DNA of 64,000 bases from DATHTC01 sp963746805 (lineage in GTDB: Bacteria > Actinomycetota > Thermoleophilia > Gaiellales > Gaiellaceae). Made by a program: the position numbers and the translations under genes. The notes beneath the pieces are model-generated. The model ran no database searches. It saw only the letters and a list, made by a program, of their open reading frames with translations, and was not told where the DNA came from. The stretch covers positions 558,001-622,000 of the forward strand of contig CAVVCQ010000001.1 of the NCBI GenBank assembly GCA_963746805.1. The letters run 5' to 3'. The stretch's first letter is position 1; every line of letters begins with the position of its first letter. This document shows positions 29,449 to 37,560 of this stretch, piece after piece.

Positions 29449-29655
29449 GGGCGTCTCCGAGGCGGCGACGTCCGCCACCCACCGCTGCACGAACCGGACG
29501 ATCTCGTCCTCGCCCGCGACCACGACGACGACGCGCTCCGGCCGGGTCACGTCGAGCGTCGAGGTGATGCGCGCGGCGAGGCGCGGCGGCGCGCCCTCGT
29601 ACCAGGCCGAGACCACGAGCACCGCCGTCGGTTGCCGGGCCGCGGCAGCCACCAT
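29422..29655 (-). CDS. Small hypothetical protein before the sheath gene
   Basis: A 77-residue protein from ATG 29655. The sequence looks protein-like: AVLVVSAWYEGAPPRLAARI, TRPERVVVVVAGEDEIVRFV and QRWVADVA, two strands and a helix. I believe short proteins of this type occur next to regulators in actinobacterial eCIS loci, but I cannot verify it. The last 10 codons coincide with the heptamer repeats, so the tail may be shaped by the operator. It would be the first gene of the operon or the last of the regulator transcript. Confidence 0.5.
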   Translation of the reverse strand: MVAAAARQPTAVLVVSAWYEGAPPRLAARITSTLDVTRPERVVVVVAGEDEIVRFVQRWVADVAASETPGDASVTDA

Positions 29656-29702
29656 GGCGCGGCATCCTCCGGGCGCGGCGTCACCGCGGCGTCATCGCCG
29701 CG

Positions 29703-30440
29703 TCAACGCGCGAGCAGGCGCTCGAGCTGCTCGGTCGGCTCGATCCCGAGGCGCTCGCGCAGCAGGCGGCGGCACAGCTCGTACTGCCGGATCGCCTCGC
29801 CGCGGTTCCCCTCCGCCAGGTGCACGCGGATGAGGACGCGGTGGGCGCTCTCGCGCAACGGCTCGGCGCGCACGGCCGAGAGCGCGGCCTCGAGCGCGCG
29901 CGCCACCTCGCCGGCGCGCACGAGCCGCTCGGCGAGCGCCTCCAGCGCGTGGAGGCTGACCTGGCGGAACCGCTCCCGCTCGAACACGAGCCAGTCGTCG
30001 TACCAGTCGGGCAGCAGCTCGCCGCCGAGCGCGGCCTCCCCGGCGTCGAGGTCGTCGGCGTCCGCCGACCCGTCGAGCAGCCGGCGCGCGAGGGCGAATG
30101 CGCGGCGGAGGTCGACGTCCACCTCGGAGGCGAGGCGGAGGTGCGTGCCCGTCGCGTCGACGAGCACGTGCCCGGGCCGGTTCAGCCGCCACAGGGAGGA
30201 CCGCAGGCTCGCCGCGGCCCGCTCGTCGGTCGAGTCGAGCCAGAGCGTGCCGGCGACGTACGCGCGCTGGAGCGGGTGCTCGTGGAGCGCGACGAACGCC
30301 AGCAGCCGCTGCGCGCTCGGCGGCAACCCGACCGCACAGCCGCTGCAGCGGAGCTCGAACGCGTTCAGCAGCGACAGCGACGGACGGTCCTGCAGCTCCT
30401 CCGCGCCCTGACGGGCTCGTCCCGGCGCGACCGCGCTCAC
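29703..30440 (-). CDS. SARP/BTAD-family transcriptional regulator
   Basis: A protein of about 245 residues from GTG 30440; an ATG at 30566 would add 42 residues of unconvincing Pro/Arg-rich sequence. The N-terminal half is a winged-helix DNA-binding domain (LSLLNAFELRCSG, RAYVAGTLWLDSTDERAAAS, LRSSLWRLNR). The C-terminal half is the bacterial transcriptional activator domain (VDLRRAFALARRLL, LHALEALAERLVRAGEVARA, REAIRQYELCRRLLRERLG-like end). This is the SARP architecture. It lies just upstream of, and on the same strand as, the eCIS operon, which carries matching repeats, so it is the likely activator. Confidence 0.85.
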   Translation of the reverse strand: MSAVAPGRARQGAEELQDRPSLSLLNAFELRCSGCAVGLPPSAQRLLAFVALHEHPLQRAYVAGTLWLDSTDERAAASLRSSLWRLNRPGHVLVDATGTHLRLASEVDVDLRRAFALARRLLDGSADADDLDAGEAALGGELLPDWYDDWLVFERERFRQVSLHALEALAERLVRAGEVARALEAALSAVRAEPLRESAHRVLIRVHLAEGNRGEAIRQYELCRRLLRERLGIEPTEQLERLLAR

Positions 30441-30609
30441 CGCGTACGCGCTCGCCCGTCTGCGAGGACTCCGGGCCGCAGGCACGAGATGAAGAGGGGC
30501 AACGACGACCTCGTTGAGCGGATCCGGTACCGCCTCGACCCTAAGAAGTCGGAGCGCCGGGGTCAAGACGCAACTTTCCGGGCCGCGGCGACGTTAGCCA
30601 GATAACGAC

Positions 30610-31552
30610 ATGCGCACACCGACTCCGACACACGCGCAGGAACGGCACGAGTCGTCCCGCACCCGACGCCGCGCCTGACGACGAGGTCGGCGTCACCGAC
30701 CTCCGCGCCCGCGACTACCTCTCGATTCTCAAGCGGGCGGCGCGCGAGGCGGTCGACGACCAGATCCCCGACTCGGCCGCGGCGATGGCGTACTACGCCT
30801 TCCTCGCGATCCCGGCACTGCTGCTCGTCAGTGTCGGCGTCTTCAGCCTCGTCGCCAGCCCGAGCGCAATCGAGACGATCATCGACAAGCTCGGGAGCGT
30901 CATGCCCGCCGAGGCGGTGACGCTCCTCGAGGACGCGCTGAACCGGACGGCCGAGGGAGGCGGCGGGCTGACGATGATCCTCGTCGGCGGCGTCGTCGCC
31001 GTGTGGACGGCCAGCGGGGTCGCGAACGCGCTGATGCGCGCGTTGAACCGCGTGTACGACACGGACGAGTCGCGCGGCTTCCTGCGTCAGCGTCTCGTCG
31101 GGCTCGTGATGGTCGCCGTCGGGGTGGCCGCATTCGTGCTCGTGTTCGGGCTGCTCGTGCTCGGGCCGAATCTCTCCCGTTGGATCGGTGACGTCGTCGG
31201 CGCCGAAGGCGCCGTCCGCTGGGCATGGCTGCTCGGCCAGTGGCCGATCCTGCTGGTCGGCCTCCTCGTGACGTTCGGTGCGGTGCTCTTCTTCGGCCCG
31301 GACGTCGAGCATCCGCGGTGGAGCTTCCTGAGCGTGGGGGCCGGCCTCGCCGTCGGGCTCTGGCTGCTCGCCTCCGGCGGCTTCGCGATCTATCTGGCGT
31401 TCTTCGGCTCCTACAACAAGACGTGGGGGTCGCTTGCCGCGGTGATCATCATGCTGACCTGGCTCTGGCTGAGCTCGCTGGCGCTGCTCTTCGCGGCGGA
31501 GGTCGACGCGGAGGCGGAGCGGACGCGGCAAGCCGCGGAACGCGGCGGCTGA
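30610..31552 (+). CDS. YihY/BrkB-family membrane protein (probable one-base insertion near the start)
   Basis: The continuous frame begins at ATG 30785 (MAYYAFLAIPALLLVSVGVF), but that is inside the first conserved helix. Upstream in that frame DYLSILKRAAREAVDDQIPD is clearly YihY-like and has no start codon. ATG 30610 in another frame joins it if one base near 30672 is removed, giving about 314 residues. Six membrane helices follow, with NRVYDTDESRGFLRQR and FGSYNKTWGSLAAVIIMLTW typical of the family. The function of YihY proteins is not settled (often misnamed RNase BN). It is divergent from the SARP gene. Confidence 0.8.
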
Positions 31553-31558
31553 GCCGAC

Positions 31559-32122
31559 TCAGACGGACGCCAGCACGCCGTCGAGCGGCCGCGGCACGCG
31601 TGACAGGTCGAGTGCCTCGACGAGCAGCGGGGCGTAGCGGATCTTCCGGCCGCCGCCGCTCCCCAGAAACCGGCGCAGCTGCTCCTCGACCGGCCGTTCC
31701 CGCCACGCCGCCTGCTTCTGCAGCGTGCGGAACGAGCCGAGGTCGCCCTGCACCTGGACGAGCTCCTCGATGCGGGCCGCGCCGAGCGCGCGGATCAGCT
31801 CGTCCTCGAGGTCGCGCTCGCACACGAAGAACCCGAGGCGCTCCAGGTCGTCGCGCGTCCGCGCCGGGCCGAGCCCGACGCCCTCCAGCGCCCGCCGCAC
31901 CGCCTGCTCCTCGCCGGCGTCGTAGAGGCCCGCCAGCCGCAGATCGAGCCCCGGCGGGCCGTACCGGCGCAACTCCCTGCCCACGGCCTGGGCACCGCCG
32001 ATCGTGACGACGTCGACGCCCTCGGCGGCGAGGTCGCGACCCCGGCGCGCCGCGAGCGCCTCGACAGCGCCCCGGTCGCTCGGGCCCTCGACGAGGACGA
32101 CCGCACGCGGCTCGACCGGCAA
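31559..32122 (-). CDS. Standalone TOPRIM-domain protein (OLD-nuclease-like)
   Basis: A 187-residue protein; TTG 32122 is the most likely start since no ATG or GTG fits. It begins AVVLVEGPSDRGAVEALA, the TOPRIM catalytic glutamate motif, and has LAGLYDAGEEQAVRRAL with the D-x-G/E acidic motif. The rest (VCERDLEDELIRALG, RRFLGSGGGRKIRYAPLLVE) matches the C-terminal part of OLD-family nucleases and small TOPRIM proteins. No ATPase domain is present. It may cleave or process nucleic acids; the role is unknown. Confidence 0.75.
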   Translation of the reverse strand: MPVEPRAVVLVEGPSDRGAVEALAARRGRDLAAEGVDVVTIGGAQAVGRELRRYGPPGLDLRLAGLYDAGEEQAVRRALEGVGLGPARTRDDLERLGFFVCERDLEDELIRALGAARIEELVQVQGDLGSFRTLQKQAAWRERPVEEQLRRFLGSGGGRKIRYAPLLVEALDLSRVPRPLDGVLASV

Positions 32123-32133
32123 CGACTGAGGTG

Positions 32134-32400
32134 CTACGGGTGCTTGCGGGCGAGCCGTGCCCTGAGACTGGTGACGAGGCTCGTGGGGATGTCCACGTCC
32201 GCGGGCTCGGGCTCGAGCGCGGGCTCCGGGATCGCCTCGTCCCCCGCGCGCGCATGCCACAGATCGATGTGGAGGCGCTCGATCTCCTCGATCAGCAGGA
32301 GGATGGCCCGGCCCGCCGACCGGATCTCGTCGCGCTCGTCGGTCTCGAGGCCGTGCCCCCAGCGGCGCAGCGTGTCCAGCTTCTCGGCGTCCAGGCGCAC
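32134..32400 (-). CDS. Small helical hypothetical protein
   Basis: An 88-residue protein from ATG 32400. The first 50 residues form a helix pair (LDAEKLDTLRRWGHGLETDE, AILLLIEEIERLHIDLWHAR). The C-terminal part is acidic and Pro-rich, ending SLRARLARKHP. I recall similar short proteins in Thermoleophilia genomes but no function. It lies 11 bases before the TOPRIM start and 9 bases after the mscL stop, so the three minus-strand genes probably share a transcript. Confidence 0.65.
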   Translation of the reverse strand: MRLDAEKLDTLRRWGHGLETDERDEIRSAGRAILLLIEEIERLHIDLWHARAGDEAIPEPALEPEPADVDIPTSLVTSLRARLARKHP

Positions 32401-32409
32401 GCGCGGACC

Positions 32410-32790
32410 CTACCGCCCGACACGGGCGAGAGCCGCGAGCAGTTCCTGGTGGCGCCGCTCCTCGTCGGGCATGCCCTCCTCGACCGGCTCCCGTTTCCGC
32501 CGCGCCAGCATCGCGTCCACGGGCTTCACGACGAAAAAGAACACGGCTGCCGCGACGGCGACGAACTGGATCACGGCCGTGAGGAACGCGCCGTAGCGGA
32601 ACACCGCGTCGTTGATCGTGAAGGTGAGGTCGCTGAAGTCCGGCTTCCCGATGATCGCCGCGATCACCGGCATCACGAGGTTCTCGACGAGCGAGTTGAT
32701 CACGGCCGCGAAGGCGACGCCCATCACGAACGCGACCGCCAGCTCGACGATGTTGCCGCGGAACAGGAACTCCTTGAACTCGCGGAGCAC
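32410..32790 (-). CDS. mscL: Large-conductance mechanosensitive channel MscL
   Basis: A 126-residue protein from GTG 32790, preceded by GAGGAGG. The sequence starts LREFKEFLFRGNIVELAVAF with the conserved N-terminal amphipathic helix and the first membrane helix, has FSDLTFTINDAVFRYGAFLT in the periplasmic loop, and ends with the second helix and a charged bundle (DEERRHQELLAALARVG). Length and order are normal for MscL. It opens under membrane tension to release solutes after osmotic downshock. Confidence 0.95.
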   Translation of the reverse strand: MLREFKEFLFRGNIVELAVAFVMGVAFAAVINSLVENLVMPVIAAIIGKPDFSDLTFTINDAVFRYGAFLTAVIQFVAVAAAVFFFVVKPVDAMLARRKREPVEEGMPDEERRHQELLAALARVGR

Positions 32791-32848
32791 GGGCCCTCCT
32801 CGGTCGACGAACGGCCGGACGGGCGATTCTCTCCGATCGGCGCGCACG

Positions 32849-33334
32849 GTGCTCGCTAGGCTCGACGGATCGCACACGCCCACCACGCTGCGCCAGTCGC
32901 TCAACCGGGTCGCGTTCTCGGCGACCGTCCACTGCCTCACCGGCTGCGCCATCGGCGAGGTGCTCGGGCTGATCATCGGCACGGCGCTGGGGTGGGGGAA
33001 CTGGGAGACGATCGCCCTCGCGGTCGTCCTCGCGTTCTTCTTCGGCTACACGCTGACGATGGTGCCGCTGCTGCGGTCGGGGATCGCCTTCGGCGCCGCC
33101 GTGCCGGTCGCGCTCGCCTCCGACACGGTGTCGATCACGATCATGGAGATCGTCGACAACGCGATCGTGCTCGCGATCCCGGGCGCGATGGAGGCCGGGC
33201 TCGACAGTGTCCGTTTCTGGGGGAGCCTCGCGGTCGCGCTCGCCGTCGCCGGCGTCGCGGCCTACCCGGTCAACCGCTGGCTGATCGGGCGCGGACGCGG
33301 CCACGCGGTCGTGCACGCGCTCCACCAGCACTGA
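32849..33334 (+). CDS. DUF4396-family membrane protein
   Basis: A 161-residue protein from GTG 32849. It shows the family core ATVHCLTGCAIGEVLGLIIG, GYTLTMVPLLRSG and IMEIVDNAIVLAIPGAMEAG with four membrane helices. The pattern H-C-L-T-G-C-x-I-G-E is characteristic. Members often lie near heavy-metal or copper genes, but none is visible here. It is divergent from mscL with a 58-bp gap. The start is chosen because the frame upstream runs antisense through the mscL N-terminus. Confidence 0.8.
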   Translation: MLARLDGSHTPTTLRQSLNRVAFSATVHCLTGCAIGEVLGLIIGTALGWGNWETIALAVVLAFFFGYTLTMVPLLRSGIAFGAAVPVALASDTVSITIMEIVDNAIVLAIPGAMEAGLDSVRFWGSLAVALAVAGVAAYPVNRWLIGRGRGHAVVHALHQH

Positions 33335-33338
33335 GGAA

Positions 33339-33372
33339 CCTCTTAGCCGCCGTTCACGGGCCTCTCAGCCGC
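33339..33372 (+). promoter_or_regulatory. 12-bp direct repeats before a small secreted gene
   Basis: CCTCTTAGCCGC at 33339-33350 and CCTCTCAGCCGC at 33361-33372 differ at one base and are 22 bp apart, two helical turns. They lie 42 bp before the start at 33414. Tandem sites with this spacing are typical of OmpR-type response regulators; the regulator is not known. Confidence 0.35.
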
Positions 33373-33413
33373 GGCCGGTTCCCTGCGTGGGGTCAGCGAC
33401 CCAGGAGGTATGG

Positions 33414-33704
33414 ATGGAAAGGGCACGCACGTTCGACCTCAGGCCGGTCCTCGTCCTGGCTGCGGCGGTGTTCGCGGCGGCCGCGGTGTGGGCGACGACG
33501 GCGCTCGCGGGGGGCGGCGGCTCCTCGTCCTCGAGCGGCTCCGCGGGCGGCGACTCGCCCGCGGCGCAACTCGTACAGGACACCCAGCCGCCGGCCCGCG
33601 AGGACTGCCCGGAGCGCGACGGCTCCGGCGGCAACGGGGACGACGGCTCCGGCGACGGCTCGAGCGGAGACTCGGGCGGCACCGCCGAGACCCCGTCCGT
33701 CTGA
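33414..33704 (+). CDS. Small secreted or anchored Gly/Ser/Asp-rich protein
   Basis: A 96-residue protein. ATG 33414 is chosen because AGGAGG lies 5 bases upstream. A basic N-terminus and a hydrophobic helix (LRPVLVLAAAVFAAAAVWAT) form a signal peptide or anchor. The remainder is low complexity (Gly, Ser, Asp, Pro) with one cysteine and no domain. It may be an exported disordered protein. Function unknown. Confidence 0.65.
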   Translation: MERARTFDLRPVLVLAAAVFAAAAVWATTALAGGGGSSSSSGSAGGDSPAAQLVQDTQPPAREDCPERDGSGGNGDDGSGDGSSGDSGGTAETPSV

Positions 33705-33761
33705 CCCGCCCCACGGCGCGGCCCGCGACGGCGGGCCGCGCCGTCCATCAAGATCGGGGTC

Positions 33762-34364
33762 GTGCAGATCGAGACGCCGCATGGACCGGCGCGTGTGCAC
33801 CTCCGGCCGCGGGACGGCGCGCAGGCGGCGCTCGTCCTCGGCCACGGGGCCGGCGGCGGCGTGGCCGCGCCCGACCTCGTCGCCGCGGCCGGCGCGGCGG
33901 AGGACCTGGGCCTGGCCGTCGCGCTCGTCGAGCAGCCGTACCGCGTGGCCGGTCGGCGCTCGCCCGCGCCCGCACACCACCTCGACGCGGCCTGGACGGC
34001 CGTGCTCGAGCACCTGCGTGGCGGCGCGCTTGCGGGGCTGCTCCTCGTCGTCGGCGGACGGTCCGCCGGCGCGCGGGTGGCGTGCCGGACCGCGGAGGCG
34101 ACCGGAGCGGCCGCCGTGCTCTGCCTCGCGTTTCCGCTACGGCCGCCGCGCCGAACGGGGCCGCCGGCGGCGAGCCGCCTGCCCGAGCTCGACGCGGTGC
34201 CGGTGCCGACACTGGTGGTGCAAGGGGAGCGCGACGCGTTCGGGATTCCGCCCGCGTCGAAGCGCCGGACCGTCGTGCAGGTGCCGGGCGACCACTCGCT
34301 CCGCGCCTCGGCCGCCGTCGCCGAGGCTGTGCGTGCCTGGCTCCCTGGCGTCGTTCCGGGCTAG
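33762..34364 (+). CDS. Alpha/beta-hydrolase of the TEX30/KANL3-like family
   Basis: A 200-residue protein from GTG 33762. It shows ALVLGHGAGGGVAAPDLVAA (oxyanion strand and loop), the elbow VVGGRSAGARVACR (GxSxG variant GRSAG), a PVPTLVVQGERDAFG strand with the acid, and VPGDHSLRA with the histidine. The size and GRSAG elbow fit the small dienelactone/KANL3-type hydrolases. Substrate is unknown. The stop codon runs into the palindromic element upstream of dinB. Confidence 0.8.
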   Translation: MQIETPHGPARVHLRPRDGAQAALVLGHGAGGGVAAPDLVAAAGAAEDLGLAVALVEQPYRVAGRRSPAPAHHLDAAWTAVLEHLRGGALAGLLLVVGGRSAGARVACRTAEATGAAAVLCLAFPLRPPRRTGPPAASRLPELDAVPVPTLVVQGERDAFGIPPASKRRTVVQVPGDHSLRASAAVAEAVRAWLPGVVPG

Positions 34365-34525
34365 GAGGGCTTGGCGAAATACGCGTTGTGCCGTCGGCGC
34401 ACGCTGCTCGCCCTGCGGACGGCGTCCTCGGTCGCGCCGATAGCGCTGCTATCGACGCTCCCTGCGTCCTTGCCGCCGAACGAGCAGCGCACGCCGACGA
34501 CGAACGGCATTCCGCCAAGCCCTCC
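34364..34525. repeat. 162-bp imperfect palindrome upstream of dinB (MITE-like)
   Basis: The two ends are a perfect 13-bp inverted repeat: GGAGGGCTTGGCG at 34364-34376 and CGCCAAGCCCTCC at 34513-34525. The symmetry continues inward: CGTCGGCG and GCTGCTCG on the left match the right arm, and the centre is CGATAGC-GCT-GCTATCG at 34438-34454. By eye about three quarters of the about 80-bp arms pair, with small indels. The element could fold into one long hairpin and has no convincing gene. Terminal inverted repeats and small size recall a MITE, but no flanking target duplication is obvious. Confidence 0.65.
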
Positions 34526-34531
34526 GAGATG

Positions 34532-34545
34532 CGAACATGTGTTCG
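34532..34545 (+). promoter_or_regulatory. Perfect LexA/SOS box at the dinB start
   Basis: CGAACATGTGTTCG is a perfect 14-bp palindrome and matches the Gram-positive/actinobacterial LexA consensus CGAAC-N4-GTTCG. It covers the start codon candidates of dinB (GTG 34539 and 34545), so LexA binding would block transcription or the start region directly. Confidence 0.8.
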
Positions 34546-35738
34546 TGTCCGCCGAGGCCACGATCCTGCACGCCGATCTCGACTCGTTCTACGCGTCGGT
34601 CGAGCAGCGCGACGATCCGGGCCTGCGCGGCAAGCCCGTGATCGTGGGCGGCGGGGTCGTCCTCGCCGCGAGCTACGAGGCGAAGGCGTACGGCGTCCGC
34701 ACCGCGATGGGCGCCTCGACGTGGCGGAAGCTGTGCCCGCACGCGGTCGTCGTCCGGCCGCGGATGGACGCGTACTCCGAGGCGAGCAAGGCCGTCTTCG
34801 CGGTCTTCGACGACACGACGCCGTTCGTCGAGGCGCTGTCGATCGACGAGGCGTTCCTCGATGTTCGCGGGATGCGGCGCCTCTCGGGGTCCCCCGTCGA
34901 GATGGCGGTCCGCCTGCGGCGCGAGGTGCTCGAGCGCGTCGGCCTGCCGATCACGGTCGGGGTCGCGCGGACGAAGTTCCTGGCCAAGGTCGCGAGCGGC
35001 GTCGCGAAGCCGGACGGCCTGCTCGTCGTGCCGCCCGGCCGCGAGCTCGAGTTCCTGCACGCGCTTCCGGTCGAGCGCCTCTGGGGCGTCGGCCCGAAGA
35101 CGGCGGCGAAGCTCCACGAGCTGGGGCTCCACACCGTCGGCGACGTCGCGGCCGTGCCCGAGGCGACGCTCGTCTCGATCCTCGGCGTCGCCGTCGGCCG
35201 GCACCTGCACGCGCTCGCCCACAACCGCGACCCGCGGCCGGTCGAGCCGCGGAAGCGGCGCCGCTCGATGGGAGCGCAGCGCGCCCTCGGGCTGCGCCGC
35301 TACCGCGAGGACGGCGAGGTCGACGAGTCGCTCGTCGCGCTCGTCGAGCGCGTCACCCGGCGGATGCGGAAGGCCGGTCGCATCGGCCGGACGGTGATGA
35401 TCCGGCTCCGCTTCGGCGACTACTCGCGCGCGACGCGGGCCCACACGCTGCCGCGCGCGACGGCCGAGACCGCGGTCGTGCTCGCGACCGCCCGCTGGCT
35501 GCTCCGCGGCGCGCTGCGGGCGATCGACCGCGACGGCCTGACGATGGTGGGCGTGACGGTCGCCGACCTCGAGGACGACGCCGTCCTGCAGCTCGGCCTG
35601 CCGTTCGCGCCCGGTGGACGACACGCGCTCGACGCCGCGCTCGACGAGGTGCGCGAGCGGTTCGGGTCGAAGGCGGTTGTCCGGGCAGTGCTCGTCGGTC
35701 GCGAGGAGGGGCCCACGGTGCCGCTGCTCCCCGACTAG
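34545..35738 (+). CDS. dinB: DNA polymerase IV (Y-family)
   Basis: About 397 residues. GTG 34545 is used; GTG 34539 is also possible. The Y-family catalytic core is complete: ILHADLDSFYASVEQRDDP with the first Asp, SYEAKAYGVRTAM, and the second acidic pair in LSIDEAFLDV. Helix-hairpin-helix elements follow (LWGVGPKTAAKLHELGL) and then the little-finger domain. The C-terminus lacks an obvious beta-clamp motif except the final VPLLPD-like tail. It performs translesion synthesis. The SOS box at its start predicts induction by DNA damage. Confidence 0.93.
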   Translation: MSAEATILHADLDSFYASVEQRDDPGLRGKPVIVGGGVVLAASYEAKAYGVRTAMGASTWRKLCPHAVVVRPRMDAYSEASKAVFAVFDDTTPFVEALSIDEAFLDVRGMRRLSGSPVEMAVRLRREVLERVGLPITVGVARTKFLAKVASGVAKPDGLLVVPPGRELEFLHALPVERLWGVGPKTAAKLHELGLHTVGDVAAVPEATLVSILGVAVGRHLHALAHNRDPRPVEPRKRRRSMGAQRALGLRRYREDGEVDESLVALVERVTRRMRKAGRIGRTVMIRLRFGDYSRATRAHTLPRATAETAVVLATARWLLRGALRAIDRDGLTMVGVTVADLEDDAVLQLGLPFAPGGRHALDAALDEVRERFGSKAVVRAVLVGREEGPTVPLLPD

Positions 35739-35777
35739 TCGCTGGCACGTGCGACGCCGATCCGCCACCATCGGGCG

Positions 35778-36557
35778 ATGCTTGCCCTGCTCGCCACCGC
35801 CGCTGTCCTCGCCGCGCCCATGGCAGGGACGCCAGCAGAGACGGCGGCGGCGCTCGCCCGCGACACCAGTCAGCTCGGCGCCTCGGTGGCCGCCTGGCGG
35901 CAGACGGGGTCGCCGCGGCAGCCGTCGGAGCTGCTCCGGCTCGCGCTCCGCCAGCAGCGTCGCTACCTCGCGCTCGGGCTGGCGGATCGCTCCTACGGCG
36001 ACGCGGTCGTCCGCGCGCTGCCGCAACGGACACGCCTCGACGCGCGGGACGTGCTCCGCGCGCGCCGGTCCCTCGTCGCGCTGACGCCGCCGACCACGCT
36101 CCCGCTCACGTCCTTCCGCGTCGGTCCGGCGGAGCCCGTCGACCGGCTGCTCGCGCACTACCGCGAGGCGGAGCGGCGATTCGGGGTCCCCTGGAACGTC
36201 CTCGCCGCAGTCAACTTCGTGGAGACCGCGTTCGGGAAGGTCCGGTCGCCGAGCACGGCGGGCGCACAGGGGCCAATGCAGTTCCTGCCGGCGACCTGGC
36301 GCGCGTACGGGCTCGGCGGCGACGTCTACGACCCGCGCGACGCGATTCTCGGCGCCGCCAACCTCCTCCGCGCGTCCGGGGCGCCGCGTGAGCTCCGCCG
36401 GTCGCTCTACGCCTACAACCACTCCACGCTCTACGTCGATGCCGTGCTCGCGTACGCGCGCGTCCTCGGCCGGACACGAACGGCGCTGCCCGTGTTCCAC
36501 GCCTGGCGCGTGTTCGTGCGGACGCCGGCCGGCTACCGGCTCGTCAGCACCCGCTAG
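35778..36557 (+). CDS. Secreted lytic transglycosylase (SLT/MltB-like)
   Basis: A 259-residue protein from ATG 35778 with a short signal peptide (LALLATAAVLAAPMAGTPA). The catalytic region reads VPWNVLAAVNFVETAFGKVR, with the glutamate in VET, then TAGAQGPMQFLPATWRAYG and YDPRDAILGAANLL, the typical SLT/MltB pattern. The C-terminus is short. It should cleave peptidoglycan glycan strands outside the membrane. It starts a run of three exported wall or protease genes. Confidence 0.88.
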   Translation: MLALLATAAVLAAPMAGTPAETAAALARDTSQLGASVAAWRQTGSPRQPSELLRLALRQQRRYLALGLADRSYGDAVVRALPQRTRLDARDVLRARRSLVALTPPTTLPLTSFRVGPAEPVDRLLAHYREAERRFGVPWNVLAAVNFVETAFGKVRSPSTAGAQGPMQFLPATWRAYGLGGDVYDPRDAILGAANLLRASGAPRELRRSLYAYNHSTLYVDAVLAYARVLGRTRTALPVFHAWRVFVRTPAGYRLVSTR

Positions 36558-36612
36558 GGCCGTAACAGAATCCCAACCGCATTCTCAGGCGCGGCGGCTA
36601 CCGTGGCCGACG

Positions 36613-37560
36613 GTGCGCCGCTCCGCCACCCTCCTGGCCGTCGTCGTCCTCGCCGCGCTCGCCGGAGCGCCGGCGGCGCTGGCGGAGGTCATCAGCGTGC
36701 AGGACGACCAGGGCCGGACGATCACCTTCGACGTGCGTGCGCCGGACGTGGACGTCCAGTGGCACGCGAACCTGCTCCGCCGAGCGGCGCACGGCGACGA
36801 GATCGACGACGTCACGTTCCACGTGGTCACCGCCGACGAGCTGCGCGCCAGGTGCGGCTCCGGCGCAGCGGCCTGCTACGGCGGCTCGCGCACCGCGGCC
36901 AGGATCGTCGTCCCGGCGGGGGAGTCGGCGCAGAACGCGCACTCGCTCGTCCACGAGTACGGGCACCACGTCGACGCCTGGCGCGGCGTCGGGGCCGCGT
37001 CGCGCGAGCCGAACGGCAGCGCGCAGTGGTGGGCGGCGCGCGGGATCTCGCAGCTGCTCGCCGACGGACAGGTCTCGCACACGTACTCGCTCGGCTGGGA
37101 GCACGCGATCGGTGAGCTCTTCGCCGAGGACTACGCGCAGCTGCACCTGCAGACGCCCTGGCGGATCTCCTGGCTCGACCCGCCGGGAGAGCCGGTGCTC
37201 GCGGCGCTCCGCGCCGACCTCGAGAACGCGCCGACGGAGGCCGTCCCGGCGTCGACCAGGCCGCTCGTGATCACGCGGCGCGGCACGCTCCGCCCGCGCG
37301 CCGTCCACACGATCCCGTTCGGCCTGCTCGGGCCGGGGCGCCGGGTCACGTTCACGGCGACGCTGGGGCGGCCGGGCTCCGCGCGGCTCGAGCTCCGCTG
37401 CGACGACGGCCGGACGGCGACGCGCGTGGTGCGCACCCGCACGACGACGCTGGACGTCCGCAACCTCGGTCCCGCGACGTGCCGCGTCGCGATCCGCTCG
37501 ACCGCGCGCCGCGCCGTCTCGTTCTCCGCGCGCCTGCGGCTCGCGGTCGTAGCGGTCTAG
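36613..37560 (+). CDS. Secreted gluzincin-like metalloprotein (HEYGHH)
   Basis: About 315 residues from GTG 36613. A signal peptide (RRSATLLAVVVLAALAGAPA) ends at about residue 24. The zinc motif is SLVHEYGHHVDAW (HExxH) and a likely third ligand lies downstream in IGELFAEDYAQLH, the gluzincin E-x3-D arrangement. Two cysteines near RCGSGAAACYGG may form a disulphide. The C-terminal about 110 residues are a beta domain. It is probably an exported protease, substrate unknown. The stop overlaps the convergent amidase by 4 bases. Confidence 0.75.
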   Translation: MRRSATLLAVVVLAALAGAPAALAEVISVQDDQGRTITFDVRAPDVDVQWHANLLRRAAHGDEIDDVTFHVVTADELRARCGSGAAACYGGSRTAARIVVPAGESAQNAHSLVHEYGHHVDAWRGVGAASREPNGSAQWWAARGISQLLADGQVSHTYSLGWEHAIGELFAEDYAQLHLQTPWRISWLDPPGEPVLAALRADLENAPTEAVPASTRPLVITRRGTLRPRAVHTIPFGLLGPGRRVTFTATLGRPGSARLELRCDDGRTATRVVRTRTTTLDVRNLGPATCRVAIRSTARRAVSFSARLRLAVVAV

